NCBI RefSeq assembly: GCF_013184775.1
Contig: NZ_JAATVV010000009.1
Location: forward strand, 1 to 64,000
Direction: 5' to 3'
Origin: Martelella sp. HB161492
GTDB taxonomy: Bacteria > Pseudomonadota > Alphaproteobacteria > Rhizobiales > Rhizobiaceae
DNA length: 64,000 nucleotides
This document shows, in pieces, positions 53,079 through 62,669 of this stretch. A program made the translations under genes and the position numbers. How positions within the stretch are numbered: the first letter of the stretch is position 1; the number at the start of each line of letters is the position of its first letter. The notes below the pieces were generated by a model. It worked only from the letters and a program-made list of their open reading frames with translations. It was not told the DNA's origin and did not search any database.

Positions 53079-54869
53079 TCAACGGATGGCAAGCCTGAGC
53101 GTGTTTCCGCTCAGGGGCAGAAGGACGCGGAAAAGGCGCGCCGGCCAGGCTGCGCGCAGCCGGGAATCAGTGATGTCGAGCGGCTCGAGCCGCATGGCGC
53201 TGGCGCCGGAAATGGCAATTTCGCCAAGGCCGGGCAGGGTGATGAGAGCATCACCGAGCTGCGGTTCACTGGCGAACAGCAATGACAGGACAGCCGGACG
53301 GTCACCGTCGAAGCGGTCTTCGATGTCAATCCCCTGGCCCTTGTGAAACAGGACGGCGCGGTGATAGCTGCGCAGCTGTGCCGTATCCGGCCAGGCGCCG
53401 GCAAGCTCCATCGCGATGGCTGCCAGATCATCCTTCAGGGTGACGGCAACATCGCTGGCGGCGTATTCCACTCCGTCCTTCTGGTCGATGCCGTCAAAGG
53501 CCGGGAGATTGTGGAAGCCGGACTGCATGGTCCAGATCTCATAACGCCGTGCCGAGAAGGTTTTGGCGGTGTAGTTTTCAACGCCGATATCGATCAGAAA
53601 CGGCTTGTTGTCCTTGTAAAGCGTGAAGCTGCCGACATCGTTGTGATTATGGCTGTCGCCATTGTCGCCCGCCTTCACGGCGAGTGCGAAATGCTGGTCG
53701 CGCGCCACCAGCAGGCCGAGGCTTTCGAAGAAATGATCCGGGATCGCCGGCATTTCAGGCGGCGTATCCGGCAGGTCGATGGCGGTCATGGCCGTCTGTA
53801 GCCGGTAGAACAGGTTGATTTCTTCCGGCAGGTCGGGGGCTTCGCTCAAGGCGATGTCGCGGGCGGCAAACTGCATCAATCGGCTGGAGCCGACGGCCTT
53901 GCCGAACAGATATTCCCGCGCACCGCAACGCCCCGCCCGGGCGGAGGAGTCGTTGAAATTGAAATAGCGCTCGCCATCGACATGCATGAAGAGAATGAAT
54001 TCCGCGATATTGCGGATTTTCGTATTCTGCCAGAGCGGCGCGAAGGCCTCGGGCGCCACGGCGCTCAGAATGTTGAGGGCGTTGAAGAGACAGAGGCCGG
54101 CATGGCGATAATAGAGCACGCCTTCTTCACATGCGCCGTCCTCGCCATATTCCTTGAGGAAGCAGTCAAGACTGTAGGCCGCTTTCTTCACCACGGCGCG
54201 ACGGACGTCAGCCGGTGTTGCGCTGGTGAAGGTCGCGAGCAGCACATTCTGGGTGCACCAGGCCGTCCAGTTGTTCATCGGCTCATCGCCGTTGCCCATC
54301 CACCAGAAATGCGCGTTGAGGTATGGGGTGATGATGCGGCGTTCGATCTCATCTTGGATCCGCGCCGCAATGAAGGGGCTGACACGATCGAATTCTGCTG
54401 CAAACAGCCAGTTGAGGGTCGCAAGCTGCGCTCCGGTCTCGGCGGCGAAGAGGTCGATCACCGGCCTCCTGGCATCGGGCAGCGGCAGGCATGGCGTGTC
54501 GCGGATATAGGTGTTGTGGGCAGGAAGCTGCCAGCCGCTTTCCTCACACAGAAGCAGGGCGCCATCGATGATCCGGTCGATGTGGCGGCCTTTGCCTTCG
54601 CTGCATTCTGCCAGCGCATAGGCGTTCAGCATGCGCCGCCGTTCCATGAACTTGGCTTCGAAACGGGTTCTGTTGCCGTTCCGGGTGAATTCCAGATAGT
54701 CGCTGGCCGTCAACAGTGGCCAGTCCGTTCCGGCAGTCTGTGCACGCTCTGCCAAAAGCTGCTTCCAGCGGTCGGGCAAAGATGTCCACCGGTCACGATC
54801 GCCATAGGCTGCTGCAGGCGAAAAATCGCCGAGTGTTTCGGGCAGCCGGTCAAGGCATTCGAAAAACAT
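53079..54869 (-). CDS. Heparinase II/III family protein
   Basis: This 596-aa protein resembles heparinase II/III-type polysaccharide lyases: an (alpha/alpha) toroid in the first two thirds (WFLxx-type NAHFWWMGNGDEPMNNWTAW, CEEGVLYYRHAG) then a beta-sheet domain opening at DNGDSHNHNDVGSFTLYKDN, where the SHxHxD motif is the family signature. These enzymes cleave uronic-acid bonds by beta-elimination. No signal peptide is visible, so it probably works on imported oligosaccharides. ATG at 54869 follows GGGAGG. It is the first gene of the minus-strand pair and diverges from the ABC operon. Confidence 0.88.
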   Translation of the reverse strand: MFFECLDRLPETLGDFSPAAAYGDRDRWTSLPDRWKQLLAERAQTAGTDWPLLTASDYLEFTRNGNRTRFEAKFMERRRMLNAYALAECSEGKGRHIDRIIDGALLLCEESGWQLPAHNTYIRDTPCLPLPDARRPVIDLFAAETGAQLATLNWLFAAEFDRVSPFIAARIQDEIERRIITPYLNAHFWWMGNGDEPMNNWTAWCTQNVLLATFTSATPADVRRAVVKKAAYSLDCFLKEYGEDGACEEGVLYYRHAGLCLFNALNILSAVAPEAFAPLWQNTKIRNIAEFILFMHVDGERYFNFNDSSARAGRCGAREYLFGKAVGSSRLMQFAARDIALSEAPDLPEEINLFYRLQTAMTAIDLPDTPPEMPAIPDHFFESLGLLVARDQHFALAVKAGDNGDSHNHNDVGSFTLYKDNKPFLIDIGVENYTAKTFSARRYEIWTMQSGFHNLPAFDGIDQKDGVEYAASDVAVTLKDDLAAIAMELAGAWPDTAQLRSYHRAVLFHKGQGIDIEDRFDGDRPAVLSLLFASEPQLGDALITLPGLGEIAISGASAMRLEPLDITDSRLRAAWPARLFRVLLPLSGNTLRLAIR

Positions 54870-54975
54870 CATTCCTCCCATGCGCCGCACCTGTCACATG
54901 ATTCCTGTCCCGGCGCCTTTGCGCAGCGGTTATCAGGAAGCTCATGAGCCTTCCACCGCTCGCGTCGTTCATTAG

Positions 54976-55059
54976 ATATCATACAAGTTGATGAGATTTC
55001 AAACGCCAAAAAACATTTTTTCGAATACTTGTCGTATGATTTTTTTGAATGTAGTATGA
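54976..55059. promoter_or_regulatory. Candidate operators in the heparinase/ABC divergent promoter
   Basis: The gap at 54870-55149 is AT-rich near its middle. It contains ATATCATACAAGTTGAT (54976-54992), ACTTGTCGTATGAT (55027-55040) and GTAGTATGAG (55051-55060). All hold the core GTATGA or its complement, like ATTGTATGACAAG at the GntR promoter. They are probable sites for that regulator. No extra gene is seen in the gap. Confidence 0.5.
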
Positions 55060-55149
55060 GACGAAATCAGGGCATGGTCTTATTGCCCGGCAAACAATGC
55101 CTGCTCGGGTCTGGTGTGATCGGGCGGTGTTCAGACTTGGGAGGAACAA

Positions 55150-56094
55150 GTGGCTGTGAGCAGCTTGGAACCTGCGGGCGGAGCCACGGTTCGGCGGAAA
55201 CGGAAGGTGTTGTCGAAACGGCAGCAGAAGCTTCGTGCCGGACTGGTCGCCTATTCATTCATTGCGCCGAACTTTCTCGGCTTTGCGATTTTCACGCTTG
55301 GGCCGATCATCTTCGCCTTCGCGCTTGCCTTCATGCACTGGGATGGATCGAACCCGATCCAGTTTGCCGGTCTTTCGAATTTCTTCGCGCTGTTTCACGA
55401 CAGCGCCTTCATCGCCGCCTTCTGGAATACCATCATCTACACGGTCTTTTCCGTGCCGCTGACCATGGCCTGCTCGCTCGGGCTGGCGCTTCTGTTGAAC
55501 CAGAAGATCTTCGGCCGGGACTTCTTCCGCGCGGCGATGTTCTTTCCCTATGTCGCCTCGCTGGTGGCCGCTGCCGTTGTCTGGAACATGCTGTTCAACC
55601 CGGCCATGGGCCCGGTCAACATGATCCTCTATACGCTCGGCGTCGATCCGAAGAACCTGCCGGGCTGGGCTGCCGACAAGGACTGGGCGATGGTCACCAT
55701 CATCCTGTTCGGCATCTGGAAGCAGGCCGGCTATTTCATGGTGATCTATCTGGCCGGGCTTCAGGGCGTGAACCGCGAGCTCTACGAGGCTGCCGATCTC
55801 GATGGTGCCAATGCCTGGCAGAAGTTCTGGAACGTCACCATTCCGCAGCTGGCGCCGACCACATTCTTCGTCTCGGTCATGCTGACGATCAACTCCTTCA
55901 AGGTGTTCGACCAGGTCTACATGATCACGCAAGGGGGCCCCGGAACCTCGACGCTGGTGCTGGTCTACCACATCTACAACGAGGCCTTCATCTCCTGGGA
56001 TCTCGGCTATTCCAGCATGGTCGCGCTGGTGCTGTTCGCGCTCGTCCTCACGGTCACGCTGGTTCAGTTCCGCTATTCGCGCAGTCTGGACTAG
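55150..56094 (+). CDS. Carbohydrate ABC transporter permease (UgpA/MalF type)
   Basis: This 314-aa inner-membrane protein has six membrane segments (LVAYSFIAPNFLGFAIFTLG first) and the ATPase-docking loop NRELYEAADLDGANAWQKFW (about residues 210-230). It is the first permease of a CUT1-type sugar importer. The start is GTG at 55150 with GGGAGG upstream. It is the first gene of a six-gene plus-strand operon. Confidence 0.92.
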   Translation: MAVSSLEPAGGATVRRKRKVLSKRQQKLRAGLVAYSFIAPNFLGFAIFTLGPIIFAFALAFMHWDGSNPIQFAGLSNFFALFHDSAFIAAFWNTIIYTVFSVPLTMACSLGLALLLNQKIFGRDFFRAAMFFPYVASLVAAAVVWNMLFNPAMGPVNMILYTLGVDPKNLPGWAADKDWAMVTIILFGIWKQAGYFMVIYLAGLQGVNRELYEAADLDGANAWQKFWNVTIPQLAPTTFFVSVMLTINSFKVFDQVYMITQGGPGTSTLVLVYHIYNEAFISWDLGYSSMVALVLFALVLTVTLVQFRYSRSLD

Positions 56095-56107
56095 GGGAGG
56101 GCAAATC

Positions 56108-56944
56108 ATGCGTATTTTCGGTCATAAAATCAAACTCAGCCGCATCCTCGTCTATGTGCTGATCATTGCCATCACGGCGATCATGCTGCTGCCCTTCGTC
56201 TGGATGCTGTCGGCATCGCTGAAGCTGAACCGCGAAGTGTTCGAATTCCCGATCCACTGGATCCCGCAGCATCCGCGCTGGCAGAACTATGTCGATATCT
56301 GGACCAAGATCCCGCTCGGCCTGTTCGTCTTCAACACCGCCAAGATCACCTTCATGGTGACGATCCTGCAGCTGTTCACCTCATCCTTTGCGGCTTACGC
56401 CTTTGCCAAGCTGAAGTTTCCCTATCGCGACGTGCTGTTCCTTGGCTACATCGCCACCATCGCCATGCCCTGGCAGGTCTATATGGTGCCGCAGTTCATC
56501 CTGATGCGTGAATTCGGCCTCTATAACACCCACTGGGCGCTGATCGCGCTGCAGGCCTTCACCGCATTCGGCGTGTTCCTGATGAAGCAGTTCTACATGT
56601 CGATCCCGGATGAGCTCTGCGAGGCGGCCCGTGTCGACGGCATGAACGAATATCAGATCTGGTGGAAGATCATGCTGCCGCTATCGAAGCCGGCCCTGTC
56701 GACGCTGACGATCTTCACCTTCGTCTTCGCCTGGAACGACTTCCTCGGGCCGATGATCTATCTGACCAAGACGGATCTCAAGACGATCCAGATCGGCCTT
56801 CGCATGTTCATCAGCCAGTATTCGGCTGAATACGGACTGATCATGGCGGCCTCGGTTGTCGCGATCATTCCGGTGCTGATCGTCTTCCTCGCATTGCAGC
56901 GCTTCTTTGTTGAGGGTGTTGCCTCTTCCGGACTGAAAGGCTGA
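56108..56944 (+). CDS. Carbohydrate ABC transporter permease (UgpE/MalG type)
   Basis: This 278-aa protein has six membrane segments and the docking loop PDELCEAARVDGMNEYQIWW (about residues 175-195). It is the partner permease of the preceding gene, 13 bp away, and its stop overlaps the GH88 start by one base. Confidence 0.92.
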   Translation: MRIFGHKIKLSRILVYVLIIAITAIMLLPFVWMLSASLKLNREVFEFPIHWIPQHPRWQNYVDIWTKIPLGLFVFNTAKITFMVTILQLFTSSFAAYAFAKLKFPYRDVLFLGYIATIAMPWQVYMVPQFILMREFGLYNTHWALIALQAFTAFGVFLMKQFYMSIPDELCEAARVDGMNEYQIWWKIMLPLSKPALSTLTIFTFVFAWNDFLGPMIYLTKTDLKTIQIGLRMFISQYSAEYGLIMAASVVAIIPVLIVFLALQRFFVEGVASSGLKG

Positions 56945-58125
56945 TGACGATGACCATTCAACAAAAGGCCTTTCCTGTCGCGCCGATCACCGACGCAGAG
57001 ATTGCCGGGGCGATTGAGATTGCCGTTGCCCAGGTGCGGCGCAACCTGCCGGATTTCACCTTCCGCATGCAGAACCATTCGAGCGTCGACAATTTCTATC
57101 CCGCCGTCGACAATAATCAGTGGACCTGCGGTTTCTGGCCGGGCGAGGTCTGGCTTTCCTACGAGCTGACCGGTGACAAGGTGTTCCGCCATGTCGGCCA
57201 GATCCATGTGCAGGATTTCCTGCACCGGATCGAGAACCGCATCGCCACCGATCACCACGATATGGGCTTCCTCTATTCGCCGACCTGTATTGCCGCTTAC
57301 ATGCTGGTTGGCGATGAGGATGGCCGGAAGGCGGCGATCATGGCCGCCGATCAGCTGATCGAGCGCTACCAGCCGGTCGGGCGTTTCATTCAGGCCTGGG
57401 GCGAGATGGGGGCGGCCGACAATTACCGCTACATCATCGACTGCCTCCTGAACCTGCCGCTGCTCTATTGGGCAAGCCGCGAGACCGGCGATGAGAAATA
57501 TCGCGACATCGCCCGCATTCATGCGGCAACGACGCTTGCCAATTCCTTCCGTCCGGATGGCTCGACCTTCCATACCTTCTTCATGGATCCGGTCACCGGC
57601 GGTCCGGTGCGCGGCGCGACGCAACAGGGTTACCGCGATGACAGCAACTGGGCCCGCGGTCAGGCCTGGGCGATCTACGGGCTGGCGCTGTCCTATCGCC
57701 ATGATCCGAAGCCTGAATATCTGGAGATGTTCGGCAAGGCGCTCGCCTTCTTCATGACGCGTCTGCCGAAGGACATGGTGCCGTTCTGGGACCAGATCTT
57801 CACCGATGGCGATGACGAACCGCGCGATTCATCGTCGGCTGCGATTGTCGCCTGCGGGCTTTGCGAGATGGCCGATATCGTCGGCGGCGCGGCGGCGGAA
57901 GAATATCGCGATCTCGCCCGGCGCTTCATGAAGAGCCTCGTTGATATCTATGCCGTGAAGGATCCGAAGATCTCCAACGGCCTGGTGCTGCATGGCACCT
58001 ATTCGAAGAAAACCCCCTTCAACAACTGCACACCGGAAGGCGTCGATGAATGCGTCTCCTGGGGCGATTACTACTATCTCGAAGCGCTGATGCGCCTTTC
58101 GCGCAACTGGTCATCCTACTGGTGA
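56944..58125 (+). CDS. Glycoside hydrolase family 88 protein (unsaturated glucuronyl hydrolase)
   Basis: This 393-aa (alpha/alpha)6-barrel protein matches GH88. It has NNQWTCGFWPGEVWLSYELT, the nucleating Asp in HHDMGFLYSPT (about residue 105), RYIIDCLLNLPLLYWAS and the catalytic Asp in YRDDSNWARGQAWAIYG (about 225). GH88 enzymes remove the 4,5-unsaturated uronic acid left at the end of lyase-cut oligosaccharides. It is cytoplasmic (no signal peptide), embedded between permease and ATPase genes, which ties the importer to unsaturated oligosaccharides. Confidence 0.92.
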   Translation: MTMTIQQKAFPVAPITDAEIAGAIEIAVAQVRRNLPDFTFRMQNHSSVDNFYPAVDNNQWTCGFWPGEVWLSYELTGDKVFRHVGQIHVQDFLHRIENRIATDHHDMGFLYSPTCIAAYMLVGDEDGRKAAIMAADQLIERYQPVGRFIQAWGEMGAADNYRYIIDCLLNLPLLYWASRETGDEKYRDIARIHAATTLANSFRPDGSTFHTFFMDPVTGGPVRGATQQGYRDDSNWARGQAWAIYGLALSYRHDPKPEYLEMFGKALAFFMTRLPKDMVPFWDQIFTDGDDEPRDSSSAAIVACGLCEMADIVGGAAAEEYRDLARRFMKSLVDIYAVKDPKISNGLVLHGTYSKKTPFNNCTPEGVDECVSWGDYYYLEALMRLSRNWSSYW

Positions 58126-58159
58126 GGGGCGCCGCTATGAGATTTGGGAGGAATGGATA

Positions 58160-59269
58160 ATGTCCGGTATCTCGCTTAAGAAAATCAACAAGACCTATGG
58201 CGCGCTCACGGTCGTCCATGACATCGATCTGGAGATCGCCGACAAGGAATTCATCATTCTGGTTGGCCCGTCGGGCTGCGGCAAGTCGACGACGCTCAGG
58301 ATGATTGCCGGCCTGGAGGAAATCTCCGGCGGTGAGCTTTATATCGGTGAAGACCTCGTCAATGACGTGCCATCGAAAGAGCGCGACATCGCCATGGTGT
58401 TCCAGAACTATGCGCTCTATCCGCATATGACGGTCTACAAGAACATGGCCTTCGGCCTGCAGCTCAGAAAGGCGCCGGAAGCCGAGATCGACAAGAAGGT
58501 GCGCGAGACGGCCAAGACGCTCGATATCGAGCATCTTCTGAACCGCAAGCCGAAGGCGCTTTCCGGCGGTCAGCGCCAGCGCGTGGCGCTTGGCCGGGCC
58601 ATGGTGCGCAATCCGGAGGTCTTCCTGCTCGACGAGCCGCTGTCCAACCTCGATGCGAAGCTGCGCGGCTCGATGCGTACGGCGATCACCAAGCTGCACC
58701 GCCAGCTCGATTCGACCTTCATCTATGTGACCCACGACCAGGTGGAAGCCATGACCATGGCCGACCGGATCGTGGTGATGAAGGATGGCTATATCCAGCA
58801 GGTCGATACGCCGCAGATGCTTTACGACCACCCGATCAACATGTTCGTTGCCGGCTTCATCGGCGCACCGCAGATGAACATGTTCACGATCACGGTCAAG
58901 AAAAAGGGCGATGACTGGGTCGGCATCTTCCACGATACCGAATTCCCGCTCGTTCTTGGCGACAAGCATGACCGGCTCGCCCCCTATGAGGGGCGCGAAG
59001 TGGTGCTCGGTATCCGCCCGGAAAACTTCCACGAGGCCCAGCCCTATGACATCGCTCCGGAACTGACGACGCCGTTTTCGGCGCTGATCGATCTGGCCGA
59101 GCCGATGGGATCGGAAATCCACCTCAACATGTCAGCTCATGGCGTCGATCTGATCGCCAAGGTCTCGCCGCGCTGCACCGCGACCGACGGCGAAAATGTC
59201 ACCCTGATCGCCGATCTCGCCAATCCGCATCTCTTCGACAAGGAAACCGAGAAGTCGATCCTTTACTGA
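58160..59269 (+). CDS. Sugar ABC transporter ATP-binding protein (UgpC/MsmX type)
   Basis: This 369-aa ATPase has Walker A GPSGCGKST (about residue 37), Q-loop FQNYALYPH, signature LSGGQRQRVALGRAM, Walker B VFLLDEPLSNLD and His switch VTHDQVEAM, followed by a C-terminal TOBE/regulatory domain (VLGIRPENF). It energises the adjacent permease pair. GGGAGGA precedes its start. Confidence 0.95.
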   Translation: MSGISLKKINKTYGALTVVHDIDLEIADKEFIILVGPSGCGKSTTLRMIAGLEEISGGELYIGEDLVNDVPSKERDIAMVFQNYALYPHMTVYKNMAFGLQLRKAPEAEIDKKVRETAKTLDIEHLLNRKPKALSGGQRQRVALGRAMVRNPEVFLLDEPLSNLDAKLRGSMRTAITKLHRQLDSTFIYVTHDQVEAMTMADRIVVMKDGYIQQVDTPQMLYDHPINMFVAGFIGAPQMNMFTITVKKKGDDWVGIFHDTEFPLVLGDKHDRLAPYEGREVVLGIRPENFHEAQPYDIAPELTTPFSALIDLAEPMGSEIHLNMSAHGVDLIAKVSPRCTATDGENVTLIADLANPHLFDKETEKSILY

Positions 59270-59297
59270 TAAGGTCTGCGCAAGGGAGGCGCCGATC

Positions 59298-60035
59298 ATG
59301 AACTGGATGACGAACTGGATGATGCGGGAGGGGCCGGGCATTCCCAAGAATGCGCCGAAGAAGACGGGGCTTGCGCTGTTCTTCTTTGTCCTCTTCCGTG
59401 AAGCATGGGACCTGTTCAAGCTCAATGTGATGCTGCTGGTCCTGTCGATCCCGCTCGTCACCATTCCGGCAGCTTTTGCGGCTGCCACCCGGATCACGGT
59501 GCTGATGGTTCAGGATGAGAATGTCTATCTCTGGCGTGATTTCTGGCGTGCCTTTCGCCAGTATTTCCGCGCCGCCACGGTTGCGGGTCTCGCCTTTGCT
59601 GCCGTGCTCGGCCTGTCCGGCTATGCCGTCTACATCTATGCGCAGATGGCCCGGCACAATCTTGCCTTTGCCATTCCCGTCGCCATCGGTGCCAGCGTCG
59701 TGATTGTCACGGCGATGACGGCATCGGTCTATTTCGTGCTGATGGTGCGCAGTGAGCTGCACGGGGCGCCGCTTCTGAAAGCCGCGCTGATGGCGGTTCT
59801 AGCGCGGCCGCTGCCGATTCTTGGCGGTCTGGCCGTCGTTGCGGCCCTCTGGGTTGCCCACATCATTTTCTATCCGGCCTCGGTCTTCATGCCGGTGGTC
59901 TTCAACTTTTCCCTGGGCTCGCTCGTGATGACATTCACAGCGTTCAGGGCGAGCGATTTCGCGCTTAGCCTCGCCGGAGTGACGGGGCCCGATCACGGCG
60001 CGAATGATCCAGCAACGGCGCAGATGCGCAACTGA
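59298..60035 (+). CDS. YesL-like DUF624 membrane protein
   Basis: This 245-aa protein has about five membrane segments and matches the DUF624/YesL family, with WDLFKLNVMLLVLSIPLVTIP near residue 40. YesL-type proteins are found in gene clusters for uptake of pectin-like oligosaccharides, for example in Bacillus, but their role is unclear. It sits between the ATPase and binding-protein genes of the importer, 28 bp and 14 bp from them. Confidence 0.85.
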   Translation: MNWMTNWMMREGPGIPKNAPKKTGLALFFFVLFREAWDLFKLNVMLLVLSIPLVTIPAAFAAATRITVLMVQDENVYLWRDFWRAFRQYFRAATVAGLAFAAVLGLSGYAVYIYAQMARHNLAFAIPVAIGASVVIVTAMTASVYFVLMVRSELHGAPLLKAALMAVLARPLPILGGLAVVAALWVAHIIFYPASVFMPVVFNFSLGSLVMTFTAFRASDFALSLAGVTGPDHGANDPATAQMRN

Positions 60036-60049
60036 TCGGAGGAGATATT

Positions 60050-61312
60050 ATGCGTAATATTGTGAAGGCAATGCTTCTGGCCACGGTTGGCCTGATGCCG
60101 ATCGCCGCCCATGCGGACGATACGACGACCATCAACTGGGCGCTGTGGGACTGGGATGCCACGGCCTATTATCAGCCGCTGATTGATGCTTTTGAGGCCA
60201 AATATCCCGATATCAAGGTCGAGCATACCGATCTCGGTTCGACCGACTACACCACCATGCTGATGACCCAACTCTCCGGTGGCGGCTCCGATCTCGACGT
60301 GGTTCAGGTCAAGGATATTCCGAGCTATGCCAATATGGTGCGCACCAATTCGCTGCTGCCGCTCGGCGATGACATCAAGAGCGCCGGTATCGACACGGCG
60401 GCCTATGGCGGTCTGATCGAGGCCCTGACGGTGGACGGCAATATCTACGCCCTGCCATTCCGTTCCGATGTCTGGATCCTCTATTATAACAAGGATCTGT
60501 TCGACGCGGCCGGGGTCGAATACCCGACCAACGACATGACCTGGACGGAATTTGCCGACAAGGCCCGGGCACTTTCGTCCGGTTTCGGTGCCAACAAGAC
60601 CTATGGCGCGCTGTTCCACACCTGGCGTTCGACGGTTGAACTGCCCTGCATCATGGATGGCCAGCACACGCTGGATGGCGGTTCTTACGACTTCCTGAAG
60701 CCCTGCTACGACATGGTTCTCGGCCTGCAGAACGATCAGGCGATCCCGTCTTACGCTTCGCTGAAGACCACGAATACCCATTATTCCGGTCCGTTCTACA
60801 ACGGCACGGTCGCCATGCTGCCGATGGGCAGCTGGTTCATCGGCACGCAGATCGCCAAGGTCAAGTCGGGTGAATCGCTTGCCAAGAACTGGGGTATCGC
60901 CCGCTATCCGCATATGGATGGCGTCGAAGCCGGCACCACGGCAGCAACCATCACCTCCATCGCCGTTGCCGCCAATTCCAAGCATCAGGATGCGGCGCTG
61001 AAATTCGCCAATTTCGTTGCCGGTCCCGAAGGTGCCAAGGTGATGGCTGAAACCGGCACGCTGCCGGCGATCTCGAGCGATGAGGTTCTGGCTGCCATCG
61101 CTGCCAAGGACGGCTTCCCGCAGGACGATACGTCCAAGGGCGCGCTCAAGACCGTCAAGAGCTATCTGGAAATGCCGGTCAACCTCAAGGCCGCCGATAT
61201 CGAGGTGGTGCTCAACCGTGCCCATGACTCGATCATGACCGACAATATTTCGGTCGAAGATGGCCTGAAGGAAATGAATGATGGCGTTCAGCAGGTGCTG
61301 AACAAAAACTGA
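60050..61312 (+). CDS. Sugar ABC transporter substrate-binding protein
   Basis: This 420-aa protein has a signal peptide (VKAMLLATVGLMPIAAHADD) and an extracellular solute-binding family 1 fold: TTINWALWDWDATAYYQPLI, QLSGGGSDLDVVQVKDIPSY, YALPFRSDVWILYYNKDLF and GSWFIGTQIAK. It captures the oligosaccharide in the periplasm for the adjacent permeases. It is last in the operon and is followed by a terminator. Confidence 0.93.
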   Translation: MRNIVKAMLLATVGLMPIAAHADDTTTINWALWDWDATAYYQPLIDAFEAKYPDIKVEHTDLGSTDYTTMLMTQLSGGGSDLDVVQVKDIPSYANMVRTNSLLPLGDDIKSAGIDTAAYGGLIEALTVDGNIYALPFRSDVWILYYNKDLFDAAGVEYPTNDMTWTEFADKARALSSGFGANKTYGALFHTWRSTVELPCIMDGQHTLDGGSYDFLKPCYDMVLGLQNDQAIPSYASLKTTNTHYSGPFYNGTVAMLPMGSWFIGTQIAKVKSGESLAKNWGIARYPHMDGVEAGTTAATITSIAVAANSKHQDAALKFANFVAGPEGAKVMAETGTLPAISSDEVLAAIAAKDGFPQDDTSKGALKTVKSYLEMPVNLKAADIEVVLNRAHDSIMTDNISVEDGLKEMNDGVQQVLNKN

Positions 61313-61334
61313 TCGATCTTTGTGATCCTTGGTA

Positions 61335-61360
61335 GCTCCGGCCTTTCGGCCGGGGCTTCT
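61335..61360 (+). terminator. Terminator after the sugar-binding protein gene
   Basis: GCTCCGGCC (61335-61343) and GGCCGGGGC (61348-61356) form a 9-bp stem with one G-U pair and a TTTC loop. TTCTTCC follows. It ends the ABC operon 22 bp after the stop codon and separates it from galK. Confidence 0.7.
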
Positions 61361-61489
61361 TCCTGCTACAAACCTAATCGTTTCGCATCGCATGTCGAAA
61401 CGGGGAGGAAATACCGCAGGCACGCCGGCCGCCCGGTCCATGGCGTTGTTGCGTCGGTCATCCGTTACATGCATTCAGGGAGTTGAGCG

Positions 61490-62641
61490 ATGTCCAGTCT
61501 TGGCGAAGAATTTGCCCGTCAATTTGGCGGCGTGCCGTCCTATTACCGCGCGCCGGGTCGGGTGAACCTGATCGGTGAGCATACCGATTACAATGACGGT
61601 TTCGTCATGCCGGCTGCGCTTGAATATGAGGCAGAGGCGGCCGCCGCGCTCAACGGCACGGACAAGATCCGCCTGTTCTCGCTGAACAATGGCGAAAGTG
61701 CCACTTTCGATCTTTCCGATCCCGCTCCCAAGCCGCTTGGCAACTGGACCGATTATGCCTTTGGTGTTGCCGTGAAGCTGAAAGAGGCTGGCAAACCGAT
61801 CAGGGGCATCGATATTGCCGTTTCCTCATCCGTACCGGTCGGCTCTGGCCTGTCGTCATCGGCGGCCTTTGAGGTCGTGACCGGTTTTGCGCTGCTGTCG
61901 CTGATCGGCGAACAGGTCGACACGGTTGAACTCGCCAAGATCTGCCAGAAGGCGGAAAATGAATATGTCGGCATGCGCTGCGGCATCATGGACCAGTTCA
62001 TCTCCTGCAATGGCGTCCATGATCACGCGCTGATGATCGATTGCCGCTCGCTTGCCACGCGCTCCGTGCCGCTTGATCCGAAGGCGCGTGTCGTTGTCGC
62101 CAATTCCATGGTGCACCACGCGCTTGCCGGTGGCGAATATAACAAGCGCCGCGAAAGCTGCGAGGAGGGGGTGCGGCTCTTGCGTCCCGCTCTTGGCGAA
62201 ATCGCCGCGCTTCGCGACGTGACGATCGAGGATCTGGAAGAGAACCGCGACTTTCTGCCGGAGGTGACCTATCGCCGCTGCAGGCATATCATCACCGAGA
62301 ACGAGCGCGTACTCGATGCCGCTGACGCGCTGGAGAACGGGGACCTGAAGACGTTCGGACGGCTGATGAATGCCTCCCACGCTTCCATGCGCGATGACTA
62401 CGAAATCTCCTGCCCGGAGATCGATATTCTGGTCGAGATTGGCCAGCGGCAGACGGGCGTCTACGGCTCGCGCATGACCGGCGGCGGTTTCGGCGGCTGC
62501 ACGGTCAGCCTTGTCGAGGCCGAACATGTCGATGCTTTCATCGAAAATGTTGCGGCTGAATATGAAAAGGCGACCGGGCTGAAGTCGCCGATCTTTGCCT
62601 GCGCACCGCAGGCCGGTGTCTCTGTGCTGCAACGCGCCTGA
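61490..62641 (+). CDS. galK: Galactokinase
   Basis: This 383-aa GHMP kinase has the galactokinase signature [20 protein letters not shown] (about residue 22), the ATP-binding [14 protein letters not shown] (about 110) and the late [15 protein letters not shown] (about 325). It phosphorylates galactose to galactose-1-phosphate, the first Leloir step. It is followed 28 bp later by galT and probably shares an operon with galT and the lacZ-type gene. Confidence 0.95.
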   Translation: MSSLGEEFARQFGGVPSYYRAPGRVNLIGEHTDYNDGFVMPAALEYEAEAAAALNGTDKIRLFSLNNGESATFDLSDPAPKPLGNWTDYAFGVAVKLKEAGKPIRGIDIAVSSSVPVGSGLSSSAAFEVVTGFALLSLIGEQVDTVELAKICQKAENEYVGMRCGIMDQFISCNGVHDHALMIDCRSLATRSVPLDPKARVVVANSMVHHALAGGEYNKRRESCEEGVRLLRPALGEIAALRDVTIEDLEENRDFLPEVTYRRCRHIITENERVLDAADALENGDLKTFGRLMNASHASMRDDYEISCPEIDILVEIGQRQTGVYGSRMTGGGFGGCTVSLVEAEHVDAFIENVAAEYEKATGLKSPIFACAPQAGVSVLQRA

Positions 62642-62669
62642 GACGACACCGGAAAGGAAGGAGCATCCC

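Noticed and set aside
59993-61474. A 493-codon minus-strand frame opposite the sugar-binding protein
   Set aside because: It covers a strong plus-strand gene with signal peptide and family motifs; nothing supports translation of the other strand.
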